Positions 24,425 through 34,359 of a stretch of 51,184 bases of DNA are shown one piece after another. The notes under the pieces are model-generated. The model was not told the DNA's origin. It did not search any database and saw only the letters and a list, made by a program, of their open reading frames with translations. The position numbers and the translations under genes were made by a program. Numbering within the stretch: position 1 is the first letter of the stretch; every line of letters starts with the position of its first letter. Origin of the DNA: Treponema sp. UBA3649 (GTDB taxonomy: Bacteria > Spirochaetota > Spirochaetia > Treponematales > Treponemataceae); assembly GCA_002373325.1 (NCBI GenBank), contig DFKI01000137.1, positions 1 to 51,184 of the forward strand, in the 5' to 3' direction.

Positions 24425-27400
24425 TCAATGGTCCATTTCTTTCCGTTGCTGCGTCCGAAGATTTCTTCCTCATACATGCACTCTGCTGTGGCGCACGGTG
24501 TGTTGAATTCTCCCTTGCGTGTGGCGCGGAAAGTAAACTCTACGGTCTGATTTCCCCTCGGGAATTTGTCCCAGAAGTATTGAATTTCGGAGTCGTAGAT
24601 TCCCTGATATGAGAGCCACCAGTTATAATTATCATAATAGTAGTCATAATAATCATAGTAGTAGTCGTCATCGTAATCATTTCTTTCCTGCTCTTTTGTC
24701 TCTGGCAATGTACCTGTGGTAGCGAATGCAGCGTTCAAAATCTCCGCACCTGCTGGAATTGGAGCACGGACCGCAACAAAGTTTCTGTAGTGGTTCGATG
24801 ACACATAGACTTTTTCACGGTAGAGTTTGCCTGCCTCAAGTCTGTCACCCTTTACGACTTCCCCGGTTTTTGCGTCAGTGATTTCCGTAAAGATACAGAT
24901 TCCCTCATCACGCGCCACCTGCTCATCTACAGGAACGGCATATTTCATGGATGTAGTGTAGAAGAGGGTTCCCTTTCCTTCCTTGTTGAATTTCAGGGAG
25001 ATTTCCTTGTCACGCGCAAGAGACTTAATCGGCTCCTCGCTGAAGTCCACGGTTGTTTCCACGGCCTCTGCATTTACACCCTTGAACTTTCCGTCCAGAA
25101 CTTTCTTTCCACCCAAGAGAACCTCGGCTGTGAAATCGAGCTTTGTAAGTTTGTTCGCACGGATATACTCATCAAAGGCTGTAAGGACACGGGCTGTTCC
25201 TGCTGTGGAGTACCAATATCCCTTTTGGGCTCTCTGCTGCTTGAGAAGCTCATAGACGATGTGCTGGGAAAGAGAGTCTCCCGGGTTCGTGTCGCAAATG
25301 AGCTGCAGGAGAAGTGCGTACTTTTCGGCTGCATTCCAGTAGAACGACCAGTAACCGTCGAATCCACCGGCGTTGATGTCCGCTCCCTGACTTGTCAAGG
25401 AAACATAATTCTTCGCTTTTTTCAGTGCGTCCTTTGCCCTGTTCTTGTAGCCTGCCTTCGCATAAATCATTCCGCAGAGACAAAGCGTGGAGAAATCAGT
25501 GTCATCCGCAGTGAGGAAGTCGGCAAGTTTCGTAACATCAATTTCCGCACCCAGAAGTGCCGCCGCATAGAGCTCATGCATTGCATCATAGCTGTAATAG
25601 GAATAGATTTTCTTATTGTTCAAATTCTCATATCCCTTGCTCAAGAGATAGTTCGCGAGTTTTCCTACGTCGATGGTGTCTGGAATCTTCATATCCTTTG
25701 CCATGGCGATTCCGAGTATCTCACCGATTCTTGTTGAGACATACTCACTGTCGTAGGATCCGCTCGGCCAGTAGGGGAATCCACCGTTGGAAAGCTGGGA
25801 ATCTCCCCATTTCTTGATTTCGGCAAGGGCAACCTTCTGCGGATTTTTTACCTCGTTGTTCAGTCCGAATGCCTTGATATAATCACCGAACGCAATCAGA
25901 GGAAGAACCGCGGATGATCTCTGCTCAAGACATCCATAGGGATAATGGAACGTGTAGTCCACGGCTTCACGGAGCACACCAAGGCGGGTTGGATCGAGCT
26001 GCACATAGAACTCTCCCTTTCCATCCTCAATGTCTGTCGGAAGGATGAGTTTTTCTTCCATGCTTGCGTTTTCCTCGTCGCGGCCTACTTCACCCACGGT
26101 CGTCACTTTTTCCCAAATGTATGGTTTTTCAATCTCAAGCGGTACGACAATCGACTCGTTCACAACATCGGAGCGGACTGTATATTTTACGGTAATCCAT
26201 CCGTTTTTCACGGCCTTGATGTTGAACATGGCTGCCTTTGTGGATTTTGCATCGACAATCACGCTCTGGTCGGCGACTCCAACAAGCTCGGCTTTTCCTG
26301 CAATCTTCGAAAGCTTTTCATCGTTTCCGTCATCCTCAACGCCCTCAAGAAGCTCCATGGAAAGACTGACTTTGTGTCCCTTGTCCTCCAGGTTCGTAAT
26401 TGTGGCTCCGATTTCACTTGTGTCACCGATGCGGAGTTTTCTTGGAAGCACATGTCTTACGGACACAGGATTTGCAACGGACATCTCGCTTTCCTTAATG
26501 GCAAAGTTGTCTCTGTCCACACCAACCGCAGTAATCCTGTAGGCAGTGAGGGTATCCGGGAGCTTGAATGTGCAGGTCGCATCTCCGTTCGCATCCGTCG
26601 TAATGGCAGGAAGGAATAGGGCAGTGGGATCGAAATTCTTTCTTTCATCCAGCTTGTCAGAGTCTCCACCAACGAGATTGCTGCTTGTGTAAGTGACAGG
26701 AGCCATGAGCAGGGAGCGGCTGTCTCCTCCGGCGACACATTCAGGGAATCTGTATGCCGTATAGAAATACTCAAGGGGATTTTGGACATGGTAGCCGATT
26801 AAATCAATCACACCACGGTCTACGGCCATCAGGTTGATTTCCGCATCCTTCACGGGTCCTGATTTTGTGGAGGCGTGGAGTTTGATTGTGGCGGTCTCTC
26901 CCGGTTTGTAAACGGCCTTGTCTGTTTTCACGTCAATCTCAAAGCGACGTGTCTTTGTGCTTACGTTCATGGCTGTGACACCGAAATATCCCTTGGGCTT
27001 ACCCACGTCGGGAGTCTTGAAATCTTTCGGCGGATTTTCGGATCGCGTAGAATAGGAAGAAATGGCCACGTACATGACAGGAACATAGCTTTCCTTAATC
27101 GGGAACTCAAGTACGGTGGAAGCTTCCTTAATCTCACGGACTTCCTCGGAAAGGATTCCGTCACGCTCAACGGTAATCAGATAGCGGCCTTTTGGCAAGG
27201 GACTCTGCATGAGGAGCTGGGCAGTCTCACCAACCTCGTAAACATCTTTGTCAGTGGTCAGCTTGATTTCGTCCGCATCATCACGGGAGAACCAGTACCA
27301 GTCGCTGCTTGTCACATAGAAATATCTTTCGGTAATAATCTCGTTGCCCTTGGAATCCGTGGTGGAAATGCGCAAGAGATATTCGCCTCCGTTCTGTGGG

Positions 27401-30276
27401 GTTACGGACAGCTCGGTTTCCTTGTCGCTTCCGGAGAGAGTGATTTCTTTTGTGCTTTCCGTCACCATCTCGCGGTTGTATCTTGTGGTAAGCCTTCCGT
27501 CCCATGACATCTGCTGGACTTCCTTCCATTCCTCACGAAGAAGCTCCACCGTCATCTTTTTGTTTGATGGCAGCTCGCTTGCTGAAGGGGATTTTCCCTC
27601 GGGTGTCGCGCACAGATAATCAAACTTGAGCGTGGTTCCTTTTTTGGGGAATCCCTTGTTGTTTTTGATTCCGCTCAGACCAAGGTAAAAATATGCCGGG
27701 TGAACGATTGCGGAAGCTCCGGTTGAGATGCTCTGATTTCCTGCGTCGGATATGCTTGCCTGCATTTTGTAGCTGTAGGCCATGCCCTTGAGTTTGGTCG
27801 CATCGGTTTTTTGGGACAGAGAGACTTTTCCTTCCGCGTTCAATTTTCCGTCATCGCTTTTCAAAGTGGAAGTTCCGTCGTAGCCCTGGAGAGGTCCGAA
27901 CCGCATGTTCTCAAATTTGGAGCCCTCGGGTCTGAATCCACAGGGGGAGCGAGACCAATATGCGTCGTAGGTACAGTTGCTCAGGCTTCCTCCTCCAAGA
28001 TAAGACGCGGAAACATTTGCGGTGAGTGTGTCGCCGATGAAATAATCCATTTTGGGGATGGACGCACTTGCCTCAAATCTGAGACGCTCGAAGAACTGGA
28101 TTTCAAAATAGATTGTCTCTACCCGCTGGTCGCCGTGACTGTAGGAAAGACAATATGTGCCGGGCTTTATATCTTCCGGGATTTTGAATGTGCCCCATGC
28201 GGTTCCATTTTTTGATGTGGTTCCCTCGTTTGTGAGGAAAACTTTCGGATCCCAGTATCCCTCGGTAAGGCTGATTTTATACTTTCCGGTGTAGGCGGTG
28301 TAGTTTCCCTTTTCCAAAAGCCGGTCTATAATCTTGTAGCTCAGGGTCTCTCCTGGTTTGTAGAGTCCCCGGTCGGTATAGATGAAGGCAACGTTTTTCA
28401 CTTCTTCGGCACTGTAGGGATTTGATATTTCCGAAACAGATGAAGACCACATATTATGGCTGTCGGGTCGGAAGAGAGCGCGGTCATCGGATGTTTTTGC
28501 TTCTATATAAAAGCGGTCGTATTTTTTGGACATCTGCGCGAATGTCTTTTCGGGGATATTCACAACGGCAAGTCCCTGAGAGTTGGTAGTGGCTTTTGCG
28601 ATTGTGGAAACTGATTTTGTGAAAATGTCCTTGTAGCTGTAGTCGTAAGGAACCCTGATTGCGGAAACTTCTGCGTTGGGTATGGGCTCTCCTGTTTTCA
28701 GGCTGCTTACAAGAACAACGGCTTTGTTGTATCCGTAGCGGACCGTGAGTCCCAAATCCGTCACTTGGATTATCTGGTCGTTTTCTCTTGAGTTTTCCTC
28801 ATATTTGTATTCTTTTGTCTGCCAGTCCCTGTACCGGTATTCGTAATTGATTTTTGCGTTGAATTCTACGGTTCCGTGGTATTGACCGGAAGATGTTGAC
28901 TCAAGCTGGGGTGCCAAATCAACGGCTTTTATGATTTCAGTGTCGGCGGGGAATCCTGAGTCAAGGGATTCTGAAATGTCGGTCTTGCTGACTGATTTTC
29001 CACGTGCGTCGGCAAGGGCTGTCAATGTGTATTTGGAACCGGGCTTCAGATTCTGGAATGCAAAAGCGAGTTTCGGATTGTACTGTGCCTCAAGCATGAG
29101 AAATCCGTAATCCTTGAAAGATGCGTAGGACGGAGCCTTGGGAACAGAGATTTTTTCGGTGCGTGTGTGATCCCATGTTCTGTCGAAACGGTCTTTAATG
29201 CCTGGCTTCAGAGTGATTGTATATGTGGAGTTGTATTTTACCGGGAGAGTGTGAACAATCAGATTTCTGCCGTCTATGGCTATGTTGTCCTTTGTGACTG
29301 TGGCATCAAAATCAACGGAAATCAATTTGGCGACATCGGCTTCCTGTCCTCCTTTGAGGGTCTCTGAAAACTCGAACACGACCCTGTTTGGATATTCTGA
29401 ATAATAATAGCCGGTGCTGTCAACCTCGCTCAACGACAATGGCTTCAATGTGTGGAATGAGATAATCTGTTCTTCGGAGGTCTGAATGCAATCTTTGTCG
29501 GCACTTGAGCCCTTTGGAAGAACTATGCGGATATCTGAGTCCACGGGCAAATCAGCGTTGAGTGTCATGCGTACAAAGTTCGGAATCTCCGCGGCATCCT
29601 TGCCCTTTGATTTTTCTGTTTTGATTGTAAAAGGAACTTCTCCGCTTGGCTGATAAACTTTGAGCTCATTTTTGAGAACGTTCAGATTAACAGGAGCGTT
29701 GAAGCTGATTCCAATGTCCTTGGATGCGCTTGGGGGAACGCTGTTTTTATCTATATACTCACCATTTTGGATGGCACCATATCCCGGGATGATGTCGGTG
29801 ATGCGAAGTTCAGGAGTGTGGAAGGTAAATTCTGTCTGACCGCTAATCACTTTGCCGGAGATTGATGTCAAATCTGGGGCGACTTTTACCGTGTAGATTT
29901 TCTGGGGGATAACTTTGTCGGAGGATTCAAAACTGAGAAGGCTTGTGCCGTACCATCGAAAGACTCCGTTCAGCGGTGGAGTAATCGTGACGTAGGGAGA
30001 TTTGTCGGATGGTTCGCCGAGTTTCTGCAATGCGATTACTGGCTCGGAAAACTGAATCTGGACGGACGGATAGTTGATGTTGTTGCCTAAAGTTCCGTTC
30101 GGGGAAAAATCAACAACCTCGAATGTGTCGGACAACGAATGGTTGCTGATTACGGAAGCGTCTCTTTCATGGGCTTCGGTCTTTGCTGCGGAACCGGATC
30201 CACATGACATGAGTGAAATCACAGAAACGACGGACAGGATAAATCCTGCAAAAACAAAACGCATTTTCCCTTTCAT
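24421..30276 (-). CDS. Bacterial alpha-2-macroglobulin lipoprotein (YfhM type)
   Basis: A 1951-residue protease trap. A lipoprotein signal ends at LMSC (Cys25), so it is membrane-anchored on the periplasmic side. Long macroglobulin beta domains fill the first 1200 residues. The thioester motif CLEQ is intact at about residue 1449 in YPYGCLEQRSS, followed by the alpha-toroid helical domain and a receptor-binding-like C-terminus. When a protease cuts the bait region the thioester traps it. Near residues 1870–1890 is an unusual Asp/Tyr-rich run (YYYDYYDYYYDNYNWW) just before the last domain. It is the upstream partner of pbpC. The promoter region is the 155-bp gap to the next divergent gene. Confidence 0.93.
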   Translation of the reverse strand: MKGKMRFVFAGFILSVVSVISLMSCGSGSAAKTEAHERDASVISNHSLSDTFEVVDFSPNGTLGNNINYPSVQIQFSEPVIALQKLGEPSDKSPYVTITPPLNGVFRWYGTSLLSFESSDKVIPQKIYTVKVAPDLTSISGKVISGQTEFTFHTPELRITDIIPGYGAIQNGEYIDKNSVPPSASKDIGISFNAPVNLNVLKNELKVYQPSGEVPFTIKTEKSKGKDAAEIPNFVRMTLNADLPVDSDIRIVLPKGSSADKDCIQTSEEQIISFHTLKPLSLSEVDSTGYYYSEYPNRVVFEFSETLKGGQEADVAKLISVDFDATVTKDNIAIDGRNLIVHTLPVKYNSTYTITLKPGIKDRFDRTWDHTRTEKISVPKAPSYASFKDYGFLMLEAQYNPKLAFAFQNLKPGSKYTLTALADARGKSVSKTDISESLDSGFPADTEIIKAVDLAPQLESTSSGQYHGTVEFNAKINYEYRYRDWQTKEYKYEENSRENDQIIQVTDLGLTVRYGYNKAVVLVSSLKTGEPIPNAEVSAIRVPYDYSYKDIFTKSVSTIAKATTNSQGLAVVNIPEKTFAQMSKKYDRFYIEAKTSDDRALFRPDSHNMWSSSVSEISNPYSAEEVKNVAFIYTDRGLYKPGETLSYKIIDRLLEKGNYTAYTGKYKISLTEGYWDPKVFLTNEGTTSKNGTAWGTFKIPEDIKPGTYCLSYSHGDQRVETIYFEIQFFERLRFEASASIPKMDYFIGDTLTANVSASYLGGGSLSNCTYDAYWSRSPCGFRPEGSKFENMRFGPLQGYDGTSTLKSDDGKLNAEGKVSLSQKTDATKLKGMAYSYKMQASISDAGNQSISTGASAIVHPAYFYLGLSGIKNNKGFPKKGTTLKFDYLCATPEGKSPSASELPSNKKMTVELLREEWKEVQQMSWDGRLTTRYNREMVTESTKEITLSGSDKETELSVTPQNGGEYLLRISTTDSKGNEIITERYFYVTSSDWYWFSRDDADEIKLTTDKDVYEVGETAQLLMQSPLPKGRYLITVERDGILSEEVREIKEASTVLEFPIKESYVPVMYVAISSYSTRSENPPKDFKTPDVGKPKGYFGVTAMNVSTKTRRFEIDVKTDKAVYKPGETATIKLHASTKSGPVKDAEINLMAVDRGVIDLIGYHVQNPLEYFYTAYRFPECVAGGDSRSLLMAPVTYTSSNLVGGDSDKLDERKNFDPTALFLPAITTDANGDATCTFKLPDTLTAYRITAVGVDRDNFAIKESEMSVANPVSVRHVLPRKLRIGDTSEIGATITNLEDKGHKVSLSMELLEGVEDDGNDEKLSKIAGKAELVGVADQSVIVDAKSTKAAMFNIKAVKNGWITVKYTVRSDVVNESIVVPLEIEKPYIWEKVTTVGEVGRDEENASMEEKLILPTDIEDGKGEFYVQLDPTRLGVLREAVDYTFHYPYGCLEQRSSAVLPLIAFGDYIKAFGLNNEVKNPQKVALAEIKKWGDSQLSNGGFPYWPSGSYDSEYVSTRIGEILGIAMAKDMKIPDTIDVGKLANYLLSKGYENLNNKKIYSYYSYDAMHELYAAALLGAEIDVTKLADFLTADDTDFSTLCLCGMIYAKAGYKNRAKDALKKAKNYVSLTSQGADINAGGFDGYWSFYWNAAEKYALLLQLICDTNPGDSLSQHIVYELLKQQRAQKGYWYSTAGTARVLTAFDEYIRANKLTKLDFTAEVLLGGKKVLDGKFKGVNAEAVETTVDFSEEPIKSLARDKEISLKFNKEGKGTLFYTTSMKYAVPVDEQVARDEGICIFTEITDAKTGEVVKGDRLEAGKLYREKVYVSSNHYRNFVAVRAPIPAGAEILNAAFATTGTLPETKEQERNDYDDDYYYDYYDYYYDNYNWWLSYQGIYDSEIQYFWDKFPRGNQTVEFTFRATRKGEFNTPCATAECMYEEEIFGRSNGKKWTIE

Positions 30277-30395
30277 AAAATCTCCTTGGAATGACTGCTG
30301 ATGAAATATACACCAAATGTCTTTCTAGAATATACATTTTATTGAGAAAACAATCAATGAATTTTTAAGAAAATCTTGCGGTATAAACAAATCTG

Positions 30396-30425
30396 TTACA
30401 AATCATTCATTTTTTATGATACAAT
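30396..30425 (+). promoter_or_regulatory. Predicted promoter of the first phospholipase-D-like gene
   Basis: TTACAA (30396–30401), 18-bp spacer and TACAAT (30420–30425), 6 nt before the ATG at 30432. There is no room for a ribosome-binding site between the predicted start of transcription and the ATG. Confidence 0.55.
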
Positions 30426-30431
30426 GGGATT

Positions 30432-30953
30432 ATGGAAGAAATCGTCTACATTTCAAATCAAGAGCATTACGAGCAGGTGATTGAGCGGATTAAGACCGTA
30501 AAGAAAACTCTTTGGATTGGAACCGCCGACATAAAGGATCTCTACGTAAAAGATGGCCGTGGAACAAAACCGTTGCTGGAAGTTTTATCGGACCTTGCAA
30601 AACGGGGTGTTGAAATCCGTCTGATACACGCAAAAGAGCCGGGACCTGCATTTCGGGCAGACTTTGATAAATATCCAGCTTTGATTGAAGGAATGGAGCG
30701 GGTTTTGTGCCCGAGAGTTCATTTTAAAATCATCATCTTTGATTTGAAAAAAGCATACGTGGGATCCGCAAATCTAACGGGGGCTGGACTTGGGATGAAA
30801 GGGGAGAATACCCGTAATTTTGAGGCCGGTGTTTTGAGCGGCAACAAGGATTTCGTAAAATCAGCGGCGGAACAATTTGACCAAGTGTGGATGGGCTCTT
30901 TCTGCAAGGGATGCAGGAGGAGGAAATTTTGCGGGGATCCGATTGTGTGCTGA
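30432..30953 (+). CDS. Phospholipase-D-like (HKD) protein with C-terminal Cys cluster, copy 1
   Basis: A 173-residue protein with one HKD motif: His97, Lys99 and Asp104 in VHFKIIIFD, followed by GSANLTG at 111–117, the usual second part. A single motif means it would act as a dimer, as in Nuc-type nucleases. The C-terminus has Cys158, Cys161 and Cys167 in FCKGCRRRKFC, which may bind a metal. A near-identical paralogue lies at 45110. HKD proteins cleave phosphodiester bonds in nucleic acids or lipids; the substrate is unknown, though small one-motif members are often nucleases. No signal peptide, so it is cytoplasmic. Confidence 0.8.
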   Translation: MEEIVYISNQEHYEQVIERIKTVKKTLWIGTADIKDLYVKDGRGTKPLLEVLSDLAKRGVEIRLIHAKEPGPAFRADFDKYPALIEGMERVLCPRVHFKIIIFDLKKAYVGSANLTGAGLGMKGENTRNFEAGVLSGNKDFVKSAAEQFDQVWMGSFCKGCRRRKFCGDPIVC

Positions 30954-30997
30954 ACCTGTATGACGATGTATAATTATAGTGAATCTGGAGACAAAAA

Positions 30998-31684
30998 TTG
31001 AATATCGCTTTGTGTGATGACGAAGAAAAAATACTTGAAGAGCTTGCTTCATTTATAAAAGATGAATTCCCGGAAAGCAAAGTGCAGACTTTTGCAGACG
31101 GCGAATCATTCATCTCTTCCACCCAGGAAAGGCCGGACGTACTTCTTCTTGACATTGACATGCCGGGGATGAGCGGAATGGAAGTAGCGTCACATTTTGC
31201 CCAGGAGAAAGCCCGGACTCTGATCGTTTTCGTTACAGCCCACGATGAGCTTGTTTACGACAGCTTCAAATATCACCCCTTTGCATTCGTGCGGAAAAAA
31301 TTCCTATTGGAAGAATTAAGGAATGTACTTAAAGACTGCGAAAAGGAAATTGAAGGACGAAAGAGGCACTTTGTTTTTCAATCGGCATCAAAGACGATTA
31401 ACATTGCCGAAAGCGACATACTTTATTTTGAAAGCCAGGCCAACTATCTTGCACTCTGCACAAAAGACGGAGACTACCGCCTGCGCTCAACCATGGCGAA
31501 CATAGAAAGGGAACTACAGGGAAGCGACTTCCTCAGAATCCACAAGGGCTTTCTTGTAAATCTTGAGCACATCAAAATCCTGAAGTCGGACACACTTGAA
31601 CTGGACAGCGGAGCAAAACTGCCCATCGGAAAATCGTATTCAGAGGCGGCAAAGGAAAGCATATTAAGGTACATGCGGCGATGA
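30998..31684 (+). CDS. LytTR-family response regulator
   Basis: A 228-residue two-component regulator. The receiver domain has the acidic pair Asp7–Asp8, the phosphoacceptor Asp52 in LLLDIDMPGMSG, and a lysine in FVRKKF. The C-terminal LytTR DNA-binding domain (about 125–226) has FESQANYLAL and LRIHKGFLVNLEHI. The start is TTG at 30998 with CTGGAG 7 bp upstream; no in-frame ATG or GTG fits better. It is coupled to the kinase gene by an ATGA overlap. The likely targets are the ABC genes that follow. Confidence 0.88.
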   Translation: MNIALCDDEEKILEELASFIKDEFPESKVQTFADGESFISSTQERPDVLLLDIDMPGMSGMEVASHFAQEKARTLIVFVTAHDELVYDSFKYHPFAFVRKKFLLEELRNVLKDCEKEIEGRKRHFVFQSASKTINIAESDILYFESQANYLALCTKDGDYRLRSTMANIERELQGSDFLRIHKGFLVNLEHIKILKSDTLELDSGAKLPIGKSYSEAAKESILRYMRR

Positions 31685-32397
31685 TTGGAAAAAAGAAAAA
31701 AGAATTTGAAGAGCTTAACGAAAAGATTCTCGAGCTTGAGGCGCAAAACAAAGACTTGAAATACGAGCTTGATTCCTACAAATGGCAGATGGATGAAATC
31801 ACCAGGCAGGAGGAGGAAATCAGGCTTCTGCACCAGAACACAAGAAAGCTTAAGCACGACATGCGCAATCACCTTATGGTAATGACTTCCTACATCAACA
31901 GTGGAGACTATGAGAACGCAAAAAACTACATCTCCCAGATTCTTGAAAAACTGAACGCCGTGAAAAGTTACGTGGAGACAGGAAATCCACTTTTAAATCA
32001 TATACTCAACGACAAGCTGGAAGTCTGCCGCCAGGAAGGAATAGACGTAAAAGCCGACATCGGAAAAGCCGCCTTTGGCAAAATGAAGGGGATTGATTTT
32101 TCCGCAGTATTTTCCAATGCAGTTGACAACGCCATAGAGCACGAAAGGCAGGAAAGCAAAAAAGAAATTGCAATCAGCGTCTACGAGAAAAAGGGTTACG
32201 ACGTCATAAGCGTAAAAAACAGAATCTCAAAATCCATTTTAGAAACAAATCCAAATTTAAAGTCAACAAAAAACGATTCTGAAAAACACGGTTTCGGAGT
32301 AAGTCAAATCAAGGAAATCGCTGAATCCTACGAGGGCATGACGGACTTTTACGAAGAAGACGGTTACTTTATAGTAAACATTTTCATTCCAAGCTGA
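31681..32397 (+). CDS. GHKL-type sensor histidine kinase without membrane segments
   Basis: A 238-residue kinase of the AgrC-like group. Residues 1–50 are a coiled coil rich in Lys and Glu. The phosphorylated histidine is probably His59 in KLKHDMRNHL. The ATP-binding part has the N box FSNAVDNAIEH (about 144–154) and the G box HGFGVSQIKEI. The long polytopic sensor domain usual in this family is absent, so it is soluble and must sense a cytoplasmic signal or another protein, or work as an adaptor. It follows the regulator gene with a 4-bp overlap. Confidence 0.85.
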   Translation: MIGKKKKEFEELNEKILELEAQNKDLKYELDSYKWQMDEITRQEEEIRLLHQNTRKLKHDMRNHLMVMTSYINSGDYENAKNYISQILEKLNAVKSYVETGNPLLNHILNDKLEVCRQEGIDVKADIGKAAFGKMKGIDFSAVFSNAVDNAIEHERQESKKEIAISVYEKKGYDVISVKNRISKSILETNPNLKSTKNDSEKHGFGVSQIKEIAESYEGMTDFYEEDGYFIVNIFIPS

Positions 32398-32435
32398 TTT
32401 TTCATCCCAAAAAATTGCCGTTTATCCCATCCCGC

Positions 32436-32464
32436 TTGCGCCGAATCCCAGCTGGGTTTATTGT
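32436..32464 (+). promoter_or_regulatory. Predicted promoter of the first ABC ATPase gene
   Basis: TTGCGC (32436–32441), 17-bp spacer and TATTGT (32459–32464), 6 nt before the ATG. LytTR-like 9-mers GCCGTTTAT (32417–32425) and TGGGTTTAT (32453–32461) lie close by, so the response regulator could act here. Confidence 0.4.
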
Positions 32465-32470
32465 AGAACC

Positions 32471-33349
32471 ATGATTATCTGCAACGGCCTGAACAAATTC
32501 ATTCTTCACGACATCGACCTGCACATTCCCCGCGGAATCACTCTGGGAATAATCGGAGCGTCAGGATCTGGCAAGACCACTTTTCTCAAACTTGCATCGG
32601 GACTCCTAAAACCTGAATCCGGTTCAATCTTTACCCTCAGGAAAAATCCCCTTGAAGGACAGAAAAAAATCGCGGACAGAATCGCTGTTCTCTACGCCGA
32701 CATCCCACTTTATGACGAGAGGCTTTCGATAATTGACGGCCTTGACCAGATGTGCCTTATCTACGGAATTAAAAAAAACGTCTTCCAGGAGCGATTGAAT
32801 CATGTCATGTCGGTACTGGATTTCGCTGACATCGTTAACTCAAAACCAAAGAGCCTTTCCCTGGGTCAAAAAAGAAGGGCGGAACTTGGAATGACCTTTA
32901 TCCGTGACGCGGAACTTTACATCTTTGACGAGCCCTGCATCGGTTTGGATCAAAATGCAAAGGCGGGATTCTATGAACTTGTTCAGGAAAAAAAGCGTGA
33001 TGGGAAAACTCTTCTCGTAAGCTCACACAGCATGGAGGACATAACTACGATTTCGGACAGGGTATTGCTCTTGAACAAGGGGAGCGTCGCATTCTATGGC
33101 TCCAAGGAAGAACTCTACAAAAGGCTTTCTCCCATGCAGACCGGTTATGTTGAGTTTGAGGGAAAGATGCCCGATGTCTCGGATTTGGAAATTGAATCAT
33201 ACAGTGTGGAAAACGGCAGGATGACATTCCGCTACAATTCAAACCACGTTTCCTCAAAGGAACTTTTAAAGAGGATTTCCCTTACATCAAATGTGAAGTC
33301 GATTGCACTCCACAAGGCAAGTCTTGCGGAAAGCATTCGTCATATTTAA
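32471..33349 (+). CDS. ABC transporter ATP-binding protein, stand-alone
   Basis: A 292-residue ATPase with Walker A GASGSGKTT (about 34–42), signature LSLGQKRRAEL, Walker B LYIFDEPCIGLD and the switch histidine in SSHSMED. A 90-residue C-terminal extension follows the nucleotide domain, as in polysaccharide- or drug-export ATPases. There is no partner permease directly after it; the next gene is a second ATPase with two permeases. It may share those permeases or act on the membrane with another system. Its own promoter appears leaderless. Confidence 0.85.
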   Translation: MIICNGLNKFILHDIDLHIPRGITLGIIGASGSGKTTFLKLASGLLKPESGSIFTLRKNPLEGQKKIADRIAVLYADIPLYDERLSIIDGLDQMCLIYGIKKNVFQERLNHVMSVLDFADIVNSKPKSLSLGQKRRAELGMTFIRDAELYIFDEPCIGLDQNAKAGFYELVQEKKRDGKTLLVSSHSMEDITTISDRVLLLNKGSVAFYGSKEELYKRLSPMQTGYVEFEGKMPDVSDLEIESYSVENGRMTFRYNSNHVSSKELLKRISLTSNVKSIALHKASLAESIRHI

Positions 33350-33375
33350 AAACAAAATTGCATGGAGGTGGAAAA

Positions 33376-34359
33376 TTGAGTTTTATCGAAGTAAATGGCG
33401 TTTCCAAGGAATTCAAGGTCAACAAAAGAAGCGCAGGAATTCCCGGAATGATTGCCAATATGTTCGTTCCAAAATACGAAATCAAAAAGGCGGTGAACGA
33501 ACTCAGCTTTACGATTGAAAAAGGCGAGATGGTTGGATTCATAGGCCCCAACGGCGCGGGAAAATCTTCCACAATCAAAATGCTGTCCGGCATCCTCTGT
33601 CCCGACAAGGGTTCAATCAAGGTTAACGGATACATTCCATATAAGCAGAGGAAGGCTTATGTCAAAAACATCGGCGTAGTTTTCGGACAAAAATCACAGC
33701 TGCAATGGGACCTTCCCGTTATCGACAGTTTTGAGCTGCTCCGTGCAATCTACCGCATTCCTGAGGACAGATACAAAAAGAATCTTGAGCGCTTTACCGA
33801 AATGCTGGACATGAAGTCTTTCATCAACCAACCTGTAAGGCAGCTTTCCCTTGGCCAAAGGATGAGGTCTGACATTGTGGCGTCCCTCCTACATTCACCG
33901 GACATCGTTTTCTTTGACGAACCGACAATCGGTGTGGACGTAATCGGAAAGGAAACAATCCGCAGCTTCATCAAGCAGCTGAACGCTGAAGACAAGGTCA
34001 CGATGATTTTCACCACGCATGACATGCAGGACATTGAACAGACATGTAATAGAATCATAATCATAGACAAGGGCTCTCTCATGTACGACGGTTCCCTGCA
34101 CGGCATCAGGAATAAATACGGAAGCGAAAGAAGACTCATCGCGGAATTCAATGAAGAGTGCCAAGTTTCTCCGATGGAAAACGTTGCCATGGAAAAAATG
34201 AAGGACAGGAAAATCAGCTTTAACTTTGACAACAATGTAGTTGACGTAAATAAATTGATGCACGAGATTCTTGACAACTACAATGTACGCGACATCACAG
34301 TGGCGGAACCTGAAATCGAAAGCATCATTCAAAAAATGTACGGCGGCAGGGAGGCATAA
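33376..34359 (+). CDS. ABC transporter ATP-binding protein (COG4586 type)
   Basis: About 327 residues from TTG at 33376, which has GGAGG 7 bp upstream; this fits better than the TTG at 33358. Walker A is GPNGAGKSS, the signature is LSLGQRMRSDI, Walker B is IVFFDEPTIGVD and the switch is TTHDMQD. The LSLGQRMR signature and the sequence before it (KKAVNELSFTIEKGEMVGFIGPNG) match the ATPase of a conserved trio with two ABC2_membrane_6 permeases. The gene is followed directly by those permeases. The exported substrate is not known. Confidence 0.88.
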   Translation: MSFIEVNGVSKEFKVNKRSAGIPGMIANMFVPKYEIKKAVNELSFTIEKGEMVGFIGPNGAGKSSTIKMLSGILCPDKGSIKVNGYIPYKQRKAYVKNIGVVFGQKSQLQWDLPVIDSFELLRAIYRIPEDRYKKNLERFTEMLDMKSFINQPVRQLSLGQRMRSDIVASLLHSPDIVFFDEPTIGVDVIGKETIRSFIKQLNAEDKVTMIFTTHDMQDIEQTCNRIIIIDKGSLMYDGSLHGIRNKYGSERRLIAEFNEECQVSPMENVAMEKMKDRKISFNFDNNVVDVNKLMHEILDNYNVRDITVAEPEIESIIQKMYGGREA

